From Owenia fusiformis (taxonomy: Eukaryota > Annelida > Polychaeta > Sabellida > Oweniidae), in assembly GCA_903813345.2 (NCBI GenBank), contig CAIIXF020000009.1, positions 37,815,759 to 37,879,758 on the forward strand: 64,000 nt of DNA, written 5' to 3'. The notes under the pieces are model-generated. The model saw nothing but the letters and a program-made list of their open reading frames with translations, did no database searches and was not told the DNA's origin. A program made the position numbers and the translations under genes. Positions 44,801-56,800 of the stretch are shown here, piece by piece. How positions within the stretch are numbered: position 1 is the first letter of the stretch; each line of letters opens with the position of its first letter.

Positions 44801-47800
44801 AAAGAATCCTACTTAACAAATAAATAAGGGGTCATGGTTTGTTGGTTTGTTGGTTTGTTTCTATTCATGACAGAAGTCAACAGTCAATGCCCACACGGTC
44901 ATAAATTGCCTTTTGTCAAGTAACTCATATAAAGTGGAGTTCTCCACTTATTACAAGTTATTGGGATATAAAATCTTGTTGGAAATATTGACTTAATCCT
45001 CTTGTTCTCTTTATTGAATCAATATGAAGTATTTTATGATATTTGATAAGAAAGGGTCACAAGATCCTCCCTCAGAAATTTCCAGTCTGCTAGCTTTATT
45101 ATTTCCCTTAATTAGATTGATTGCTTTGTACCTGGTTGTTAAGATATTCTTCAATGTGTTTTTACAATACAGTCTAAGGCACAGTTCTCAAAAATGTGAA
45201 TTGGCTCAATGTACAACAGAATTTAGTGCCATCTTATTTTTGTGGCTTTGTGTTAGACTGTATAACATAACACCAATTTGATGACTTAACACGAAACATG
45301 ACATTTATTTACTCCTAGTGTGACTCAGATCAATAAAACTGTTTTTTCTCTTTATTTTTTTCACCAAAAGAATCTACATTTCAAATATACAACATTTTAT
45401 AATAATCTATTATGTATGATATTTATTCCAGATTAATTGCATTGCATTACATCACCTTAACAAACAAAACAACCACCAATTTGAAAGTTTGCATTTATCT
45501 CTTTTTTCACATCTACAAATTTTTATGTAAATGTGTTTTAGGCCCCAGAGCAAGACCAACAAGCAGATTAACCACAGCTGGCAAAACACGAAAACGCAGT
45601 GCATCAAGTAGTCCTATAGGAGGCAGACGCAAACCAACAGGCCCATGTAAGTAGGAAAATCTAAAAAAGAATGGTCTTGTGACTTGTTAATTTTGCAATT
45701 AAACACCAACGGAAAGCTTAACCAATCAGATTGTTGTTCACTAGTGGAAATGTATTAATTAACCAATCAGAATACATTAATATTAATTAATTAACCAATC
45801 AGAATACTGAGAATTGATTAAAATCATGAAATAAACCATCTGCATCAGTAATGCTTAAATCAGATATCCATGTTTATATAACCAAGATTCAATTTTCATG
45901 AAATACAATTTAATTTAGATCCTCTCCATTTTATAGATGTCATATTATTGTGGTGTATACGTTTGGCAATACCCTACAGAGAAATAGTTGAAATAAATAT
46001 ATGATTCGATGCAGATAGGAGCTTCCATGGCCTTAATGAGAGTTTCAATACAAGATAAATGCCAAGTTCTTATTAACACATAATATTCAGTGAATGCTAT
46101 TTTGATTGGGAGCTAGATTTTTGTGACCATATTCTAATAGACTAGATGCGAGTAGAAATAATCTTGATTTACGTCATTCAAAATTCAGTCAAAGTGATGT
46201 CATATTTGAAATCTGCATGTAAAAGTACATCTAGAAATATAGTTTCGAAACTTGACTATTAACTTTGAAAATTTAATTTTTTTGAAAATGTGACTTCTTG
46301 TACGGGTTGATTCCCCATAGACCCCATGTTACAAAATCACAAAAAGTAAATTATCTTATCTTGTATTGGACAAATAACATTTTCTTTTACTGGACATATT
46401 TTAATTTGCATAACTATTAGATACATAAGGGTTATATGAAAATTGAACCACGCAAATAGATCTAATTTAAGTTAAAGGGAACTTTCTACTATACCCGCCA
46501 TGCTATCTCACCCGAACGAGCCATCTGGTGGTGAATCTGGTAACTACCTACTCGCATCTGCGTTATTGGGTAAGGCTAGATCAAAAGGATTAAAAAGTAT
46601 CTTTAACTTTAAGAGTGTTGAAGAATCTCTTAAAATATTCAAAACAATGAAAGATGAAGTTTTTCAATATTAATATATGTCATCATCCCTGCAGCCTGAT
46701 TATTTGCTAGCTAACTACACTGCCCTCGGACTGTTGAAGAATCTTTAAAGTAAAATGAAACCATTGTAAAGTGAAGTTTTCCATATCAGTATATGACATC
46801 ATCCCACCTTGAGTATTCATTGGCTAACTACACTGCCCTCTGACTCTTGTAAATGATTTTACTAATTTTGATAAGATCTTATATTAAATTTAGCTTTTAT
46901 GGCCTTTTATGACTTTCATTGTGGAAGAAAATAAGTTCTTTATATAGCCAGAAAATGACGTGTCAGTGTGATTGGATAAAGGCAACATCAAAAAATCACC
47001 TCCCATTCGAATAGAGTGAAAATGACATCAAGCTCTTGTTAAGGATAGATTTATCCCAATTTGATCTTTTTTTACATCAACCAATCTTCTTCATATTAAA
47101 GACAACTCAAGAAATTTCAAATCAATAAATAAAATGATTAAAATTTTTTTTTTAAATCACTAGACTAGGCTTTGAAATATTATTAGGCATTGTCACATTT
47201 TTTGTCATGATACCAATGTATCGAAGAAAAGTTGTATGATCCTAATGAAAAAGTCTTTCTTGTAATGTATACCATCAACATTTAAATCTGGAACACCATG
47301 ACTTATATCTTCTAAACTATAAAATGGTACAAATCTTCCAGAATTATCATCAAAATATTTTGTCAGTACTTCTTTCACATTTTCATAGAGTTCAGAGTTT
47401 CTTGTTTGCGATATCATGTTGTGATATTCGATTGGTTGATTTGTTTGGAGAATATAAGTTGGCTGAAACCATATGATCTTCGTGTCAGGATGTTCTTTTG
47501 TACTTTGGTTTACTATATCCATAAACCATGTCAGTGTTCGCTTAAAGCTATTCACATTGTGCCTTTTAATGTCATGGAAGTTTGCAACAAGGATGATGAG
47601 TTGAGGGTACTGGGAGGATGTTTTTGTCGCAAGGTACTCATTAAATATGAACTCCTGAGTTGTTAGGGATGATCCACAGCCAACACCCCATGATTCAAAC
47701 TGTGTTAAGTTTGGTTTACAAGTCTTGGTTCTTGTTTCCCTACGTGTTGTAACTGACGTATCCATGAAGTAGTCCATTGAAAGGAATTCGGTTGTAATTT

Positions 47801-50800
47801 TGGGGGATGCCCTTGATGTATTACAACTATATGTAATTGAATGACAACCTCCACAGCCGCGCTCTCGTGTCACTACATCAGGAATTTCAGCGAAATACTC
47901 CCGATCTGGAAGAAATGGTTTTGCATCAGTTAAGCCCTCCAATTTTTCAGCTTTACAATTTCTGCGTCCATAGATTCCATCAAGCTGTATCTGAATAGCA
48001 TCATGATAGCGATATGCTGTCGAGTCACCTAGAACTAAAATACTGGTCAATTTGTTTCTTTCAATGAACCTCATTTGGTCAGACTTATCTGATTTGGGTA
48101 AAATACAACCATCAGGTTGCCAAGCATTCTCTGACCATTTCCCTTTCGAGTGATATTTCCCAGTCTTTGCAAAGTAGCCTCTCAGATAATCAAAACTACA
48201 TTTGGGTGTTATTATTTGTTGATCGTTGAAGATCTTGTAGAAAGTAATCACAAAAATCATTACTAATATTCCTGGAAATATTCTCCTCAGTATTGTACTT
48301 GTACAGTGTATATTCTCCATTGTAACGTCAAGTTTTAACACTTTTAACATCCTGGTTCTGGTGCATTCTTTTATCATATAGCTATATATTGAAATTGGTT
48401 AAAACACCTGCCATTCATCAGATCAAATATTAAGTTATTAAAATGTGTGTAGTGACCTAATTTGTTTAATATCTAAATTCTTATAGTAATACTCATTTTA
48501 TAATGCTACCATTAATATCAGAATGCTGCTGTATGCCATTATGCCTAAATAATAGATAAAGAAATATATGCTTGGCTTGACTCCATTAAATTTATAAGGT
48601 AATTAACAATCTCAACTTGACATTTAGAGTACAATGTTTTGTTTTTACAGGTGTAAAAGATGCAACTAAAACTTAAATTGCAGCTGAGTCTCCAGATTCT
48701 TCAAATGGTTAATTGGGTTAAACTGTTAATTAAGCAAATAAAGAAAGTCATGTTGAAGATCATTTCACTTCTTAAATCAGACACATTAGTTGCTGCTATA
48801 TCTATGTCAATAATCTACAAAAGGCTAATAAGCCCATATTAAGCAGATATATGATTTAACAGCGATAGAATTTGAATAGAATATAATTTAAAACCTTAAC
48901 ATTTAAAAATAGATCCATGGTTTGCAATGAATTTTAAAATTGAAAGGAACCTTCCTGGTTGGCCCCTGTACCCCCTTAGGAGGTCCCTTCATGTTGAAAT
49001 ACCCTGGGGCGACTGTCAGGCTACAGCATTGACATCTCCCCTCCTTACCAGTAGTGCAGGCTTGTTGCTGTGCACTGGGGACCTTAAAACATAGATCTAT
49101 ATTAAAAACACACCTATTTAATTGCAGTTATTGACATAGGCATAGTATGATGATTTAAAACTACTTAGACTGTCACAGTCTAAGATGTCACCAGGTAGAG
49201 TGTTCCATTTAGCTATTGTCCTAGGGAAATAGCTAAATTTGTATATATCCATTCTAGTTGATGGTTGTATGAACTTAGAAGGATGATACAACCTAGTGTT
49301 GGTATTTATCTGTTGGCGGAAGTATGGAGGCACGTCGATGGCTGCTAAATTCTGCTTTCCTTTGTAAAAAAGGAAAACTCTAGCAGCCTCTCGACGCTCC
49401 TTCAGTGGCTCCCACTGTAGGTCTTGAAGAGCTTTGGTGACGCAGCCTGGTTTCCTTGAGTGACATTTGGTCACAAACATGGCTGCTCTTCTCTGTACCT
49501 GTTCCAACATATCAATATATTTTTGTCGGTATGGAATGGATCCCATGCCGAACTGGCATATTCTAAATTAGGCCGGACTAGTGACTTATACGCCTGAGCC
49601 TTCACTTTTTCAGGGCATTGATGGAGGTTGCGCCTGAGGAATCCAAGCACCTTATTGGCTTTGGATACAACAGTTTGAATATGTGTAGTCCAGCGTAAGT
49701 TATTTGTGATGTCAATACCTAGGTATGGGATGTGTGTTACCGACTTAAGGTTTTCCCCTAGCATGGTGTAATTGTGAATGGGATTAACCTTTGTGAATAT
49801 TTAGCACATAGCATTTTGATGGATGGAATTTCATTTGCCATATTGAACCCAGGAGACCAGTTTATCAAGATTCTCCTGTAGTGTTAATGCATCTTGCTTG
49901 CTTTCGACTGTCATGAATAAAAGGCTGTGTTAGCTAAAAGGCTGTCGTCAGTTGGTGCTATATACAGGTTAGACCCCTTCCATGTGCTTGAAAGCCCATG
50001 TGGCATGATTATTTTCAAGTGTTTTTGAAAGAGCAATATTTTTCGTCAGTAATGCGTGAGACAAACTGCCGTTTCGCATTTTGATGGGATATGATTAGTT
50101 TGATCTTCCAAAGGAAGTCATGTGATTTCCACAACGAACAAGCTGCCTGTGAAATTGTTTTGAATTTTTTTTCAAATTTTATTAAAAAAATTAGAAGAAA
50201 GTTTGATAACTTTTGAAACTTACCATTTTAGATTTAAAACTCACACAATTATTAGCTGTTACATTGATCTCTATCTGTGTATACTCGATTTGATAATTCA
50301 CTGCACGTATAGGCTTCAAATCAGCTATAAATGTGTAAGTGTGATTGGATAAAGGCAACATCAAAGAATCACCTCCCATTCGAAGAGTAAAAATGAAATC
50401 AAGCTCTTGCAAAGGATAGATTTATCCCAATTTGATCTTTTTTACATCAACCAATCTTCTTCATATTCAAGACAACTTTCAAGAAATTTCAAATCAATGA
50501 CCAGTCATATTGAATTTCAAAATAGGCTTTGAAATATTTGAAATATTAGGCATAGTCACATTTTTGTAATGATATCAATGTATCGAAGAAAAGTTGTATG
50601 ATCCTAATGTAAAAGTCTTTCTTGTAATGTATACCATCAACATTTAAATCTGGAACACCATGACTTATATCTTCTAAACTATAAAATGGTAGAAATCTTC
50701 CAGAATTATCTTCAAAATATTTTGTCAATACTTCTTTCACATTTTCATAGAGTTCAGAGTTTCTTGCTTGCGACGTCATGTTATGATATTCGATTGGTTG

Positions 50801-53800
50801 ATTTTTTTTTAGAATATAAGTCGGCTGAAACCAGATGATCTTCGTGTCAGGATATTCTTTTGTACTTTGGTTAACTATATCCATAAACCATGTCAGTGTT
50901 CGCTTAAAGCTATCCACATTGTGCCTTTTAATGTCATGGAAGTTTGCAACAAGGATGATGAGTTGAGGGTACTGGGAGGATGTCTTTGTTGCAAGGTACT
51001 CATTAAATATAAACTCCTGAGTTGTTAAGGATGATCCACAGCCAACACCCCATGATTCAAACTGTGTTAAGTTTGGTTTACAAGTCTTGGTTCTCGTCTC
51101 CCTACGTGTTGTAACTGATGTATCCATGAAGTAGTCCATTGAAAGGAATTCTGTTGTAATTTTGGGGAATGCCCTTGATGTATTACAACTATATGTAATT
51201 GAATGACAACCTCCACAGCCGCGCTCTCGTGTCACTACATCAGGAATTTCATCAAAATACTCCCGATCTGGAAAAAATTGTTTTGCATCAGTTAAGCCCT
51301 CCAATTTTTCAGCTTTACAATTTCTGCGTCCATAGATTCCATCAAGCTGTATTTGAATAGCATCATGATAGCGATATGCTGTCGAGTCACCTAGAACTAA
51401 AATACTGGTCAATTTGTTTCTTTCGATGAACTTCATTTGGTCAGACTTATCTGATTTGGGTAAAATGCAACCATCAGGTTGCCAAGCATTTTCTGACCAT
51501 TTCCCTTTCGAGGGATATTTCCCAGTCTTTGCAAAGTAGCCTCTCAAATAATCAAAATTACATTTGGGTGTTATTTTTTGTTGATCATTGAAGATCTTGT
51601 AGAAAGTCATCATAAAAATCACTATTAATATTCCTGGAAATATTCTCCTCACTATTGTACTTGTACAGTGTATATTCTCCATTCTAATGTTAAGTTTTAA
51701 CACTTTTAACATCCTGCTTCTCAAACATTCTTATATCATATAGGCTCTTCATACCAATTAGGTTAAATTTAATTTAAATTGGTTAAAACATCTGCCATTA
51801 ATCAGATCAAATATTAAGTTATTAAAATGTGTTTAGTGACCTAATTTATTTGATATCTAAATACTTATATTATTACTAATTTTATAATGCTATCGTTAAT
51901 ATTAGAATGCTGCTGTATGCAATTATGCCTAAATAATAGATAAAGAAAAAACTGCTTGGCTTGACACCATTAAATTTATAAGGTAATCTTACAATCTCAA
52001 CTTGACATTTAGAGTACAATGTTTTGTTTTTACAGGTGTAAAGAGTCTTCAGATTTTTCAAACTGTTAATTGGGTTAAACTGTTAATTAAGCAAACAAAG
52101 AAAGTCATGTTGAAGATCATTTCACTTCTTAAATCAGATACATTAGTAGCTGCTGTCAGTATTATTATAGAAATGGTGTATCAGCCAAATCCAATAGCAC
52201 CACCAAATTAACAGAAGTTACAACATTTACATGCCTTGAAAACCACAATATGTGTATTACCTTTTCTTTCAGTTCATGTTGGAACTGATGAGTTTCTCCC
52301 TGAATTACTAGAAGAGTTCCCATTCTTGTACCTCTCTCCTGAGACCCTGCATGAACTGTGGAAACAGCATGCTGGCCAGGTGAAGACCATCAGCAAAGTA
52401 CAGCAGGAGGTTAGACGGAGGAAAAGTAAAGCTCAAATTGAGGTAGGTACTAACCATGAAAAGTAAAGCTCAAATTGAGGAAGGCACTAACCACTGTGGT
52501 TTTACCATGAAAAGTAAAGCTCAAATTGAGGTAGGCACTAACCACTGTGGTCATACCATGAAAAGTAAAGCTCAAATTGAGGTAGGTACTAACCACTGTG
52601 GTTTTACCATGAAAAGTAAAGCTCAAATTGAGGTAGGCACTAATCACTGTGGTTTTACCATGAAAAGTAAAGCTCAAATTGAGGTAGGCACTAACCACTG
52701 TGGTTTTACATGAAAAGTAAAGCTCAAATTTAGGTAGGCACTAACCACTGTGGTGATACCATGAAAACTAAAGCTCAAATTGAGGTAGGCACTAATCACT
52801 GTGGTTTTACCATGAAAAGTAAAGCTCAAATTTAGGTAGGCACTAACCACTGTGGTCATACCATGAAAAGTAAAGCTCAAATTGAGGTAGGCACTAACCA
52901 TGAAAAGTAAAGCTCTAATTGAGGTAGGCACTAACCATGAAAAGAAAAGCTCAAATTGAGGTAGGCACTAACCACTGTGGTCATACCATGAAAAGTAAAG
53001 CTCAAATTGAGGTAGGCACTAACCATGAAAAGTAAAGCTCAAATTTAGGTAGGCACTAACCACTGTGGTTTTACCATGAAAAGTAAAGCTCAAATTGAGG
53101 TAGGCACTAACCACTGTGGTCATACCATGAAAAGTAAAGCTCAAATTGAGGTAGGCACTAACCATGAAAAGTAAAGCACAAAGGAGGAGGGAAATTAGCG
53201 CAACAGATTTTGTACAGTCATATGTTGGATTTTGGCCATTTTCTGAGGATTTAAACAATTGCATATGTTAGGCCAATGCATTACCTCCAGGAAAATCACT
53301 TCTAGAGATGATGAAATAATTTCGACTTTGAGACAGGTTAGAGCAAACAACCCACCCACATGATTTTTTCTGAAATGTTTTCCTATTTTTCGACCCCTTC
53401 CATCCCTGCTTTTTTAATTTTTCTTGCATCAATATGTTGTATTTTGACACATAGTTAACCACTTTAAAGGAACAAGTGATTCCTTCAGGGGTTTTAAAGA
53501 TACCCATTATGGGTGACCAAACTTAGCTGAAAGCAATGATTTTTCCTATGGGGAAATAACATGGGAAATATTGTTTTCCACTTTATCTAAATGGAATCAT
53601 TAATTCCTTTTAAGGGATCAACTGTGTGTCAAAACGCAACATATTGATGCAAGAAAAATTAAAAAAGAAAGGATGGAAGGGGTTGAAAATCAGGAAAACA
53701 TTTCAGAAAAAACATGTGGGTGGGTTGTTTGCATCTACCCTGTCTCAAAGTCAAAATTATTTGATCATCTCTAGAAGTGATTTTCCTGGAGGTAAAACAT

Positions 53801-56800
53801 TCGCCTAACTTATGCACCTGTTTAAATCCCCAAGAAATGGCCGAAATCCAACATATGACTGTCCAAAATCTGTTGCGCTAACTTCCCTCCTCCTTTAGGT
53901 AGGTACTAACCACTGTGGTTTTACCATGAAAAGTAAAGCTCAAATTGAGGTAGGCACTAACCACTGTGGTCATACCATGAAAAGTAAAGCTCAAATTGAG
54001 GTAGGCACTAATCATGAAAAGTAAAGCTCAAATTGAGGTAGGCACTAACCATGAAAAGTAAAGCTCAAATTGAGGTAGGCACTAACCACTGTGGTTTTAC
54101 CATGAAAAGTAAAGCTCAAATTTAGGTAGGCACTAACCACTGTGGTTTTTACCATGAAAAGTAAAGCTCACATTGAGGTAGGCACTTACCACTGTGGTCA
54201 TACCATGAAAAGTAAAGCTCAAATCGAGGTAGGCACTAACCACTGTGGTCATACCATGAAAAGTAATGCTCAAATTGAGGTAGGCACTAACCACTGTGGT
54301 TTTACCATGAAAAGTAAAGCTCAAATTGAGGTAGGCACTAACCACTGTGGTCATACCATGAAAAGAAAAGCTCAAATTGAGGTAGGCACTAACCACTGTG
54401 GTCATACCATGAAAAGTAAAGCTCAAATTGAGGTAGGCACTAACCACTGTGGTCATACCATTAAAAGTAAAGCTCAAATTGAGGTAGGCACTAACCACTG
54501 TGGTCATACCATGAAAAGTAAAGCTCAAATTGAGGTAGGCACTAACCACTGTGGTCATACCATTAAAAGTAAAGCTCAAATTGAGGTAGGCACTTACCAC
54601 TGTGGTCATACCATGAAAAGAAAAGCTCAAATTGAGGTAGGCACTAACCACTGTGGTCATACCATGAAAAGAAAAGCTCAAATTGAGGTAGGCACTAACC
54701 ACTGTGGTCATACCATTAAAAGTAAAGCTCATATTGAGGTAGGCACTAACCACTGTGGTCATACCATTAAAAGTAAAGCTCAAATTGAGGTAGGCACTAA
54801 CCACTGTGGTCATACCATGAAAAGTAAAGCTCAAATTGAGGTAGGCACTAACCACTGTGGTCATACCATTAAAAGTAAAGCTCAAATTGAGGTAGGCACT
54901 TACCACTGTGGTCATACCATGAAAAGAAAAGCTCAAATTGAGGTAGGCACTAACCACTGTGGTCATACCATTAAAAGTAAAGCTCAAATTGAGGTAGGCA
55001 CTAACCACTGTGGTCATACCATGAAAAGTAAAGCTCAAATTGAGGTAGGCACTAACCACTGTGGTCATACCATTAAAAGTAAAGCTCAAATTGAGGTAGG
55101 CACTTACCACTGTGGTCATACCATGAAAAGAAAAGCTCAAATTGAGGTAGGCACTAACCACTGTGGTCATACCATGAAAAGAAAAGCTCAAATTGAGGTA
55201 GGCACTAACCACTGTGGTCATACCATTAAAAGTAAAGCTCATATTGAGGTAGGCACTAACCACTGTGGTCATACCATTAAAAGTAAAGCTCAAATTGAGG
55301 TAGGCACTAACCACTGTGGTCATACCATGAAAAGTAAAGCTCAAATTGAGGTAGGCACTAACCACTGTGGTCATACCATTAAAAGTAAAGCTCAAATTGA
55401 GGTAGGCACTTACCACTGTGGTCATACCATGAAAAGAAAAGCTCAAATTGAGGTAGGCACTAACCACTGTGGTCATACCATGAAAAGAAAAGCTCAAATT
55501 GAGGTAGGCACTAACCACTGTGGTCATACCATTAAAAGTAAAGCTCATATTGAGGTAGGCACTAACCACTGTGGTCATACCATTAAAAGTAAAGCTCAAA
55601 TTGAGGTAGGCACTAACCACTGTGTAATGGAAATCATCAACAGAACAATGAAGTCAATCTGTGTTTTATTTTTGTTCAAAAGAGTGCTTGGCTTTAATGT
55701 TCTATTATATTACTGATAGATACTGTGTTGTCCATGTACTAGTACCTCTCTGTGTAGTGTGTATTGGCAGAGATACATGAAAGAACATGGTCTGTGGTAT
55801 CAGTTGAAAAGAGAAACTGCATATTTACATATGAAAGATCAGTCATTACATCTGGAATTTCAGGAAAGAATATAATCAGTCATACAATAGTTGAGTAAAT
55901 TTAAGTAGCATCACAATGGAACCACGCAATGTGTTGTTTAATATCCCAACTTCCAAATATGATTTTTTTTTTTAAATTATGAACTTTATTTATTTAGATA
56001 ACATTGATAACATTCACACTTTACCTGACTTATTGCTATTCTAGATAGAGGAGGCTGAGCAGAGGCAGAATATTCTCGCAGACATAATGAAGAAAGAGAT
56101 GGCTCACAACAACAGAATGGTTTGTTCATTCAGATTTGTTACTTTCCTGTTTTCTATATTTGTTATCCCACAGCACAGGATTCAGCGTGCATTCTTAGAT
56201 ACTATGTTTCACTTCATATTTGATATTTATGTGCTAGAATTAGAAAATGTTTAAAAGATATCCTGTCTGCACCTATTTGAATGTTGCTCAAATTAGATTC
56301 ATATGATAAATTGAATTGATTGGACAAATGAATTTGTGTGTTTGTTTTACAGCGTGAAGCCAAGGACCGCAAAGCCCAACATCTTTCTGTGCAATCTCAG
56401 GTTCGAGAAAAGCGTCAACAGACTGCAAAATCAAAACGGTATTATGAGGAGTACCAAGTTAGAATGAGGTCTAAAATGTTGAAGAAAAGAACTCGCGAGG
56501 AAATGGTGAGATAAGTGTATATATTTTCTTAACATGACACTGATCACCCTATTTAAACAACTGGGTGGAACACCCCATTTGAAATTGATTATAACATGAA
56601 ATAAAATTGAGATATTCAAAATTCATATAAATAGATCAAGCATTGGATAATTTCTAATAGTATTCTTTGTTTATTCTGTTTTTGATTACAGATATTCAAG
56701 AAACTTTTCAAAGATGGGATCGAGATCCAAAAAGAGAGAATCAGGGATCTAAGAAAATATGCCAATGATCAGAGGCAGAGAAGGAACAACAAACAGCAAA

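Noticed and set aside
45024-45281. 85-codon frame with a hydrophobic run
   Set aside because: No homologue recognised, AT-driven composition, no splice sites or paralogue.
48640-48840. Possible plus-strand exon after TTGTTTTTACAG in each SGNH duplication unit
   Set aside because: Frames diverge between the two duplicates (indels) and no donor follows; it would also break CEP95 phase.
53268-53808. Similar small frames on opposite strands ([12 protein letters not shown] type)
   Set aside because: They are the two inverted arms of one foldback element read in opposite directions.
54133-55716. Open frames of about 495 and 524 codons on opposite strands
   Set aside because: Translations of the 51-bp array. 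Only the KSKAQIE part is real coding sequence, once, in the CEP95 exon at 52273-52442.
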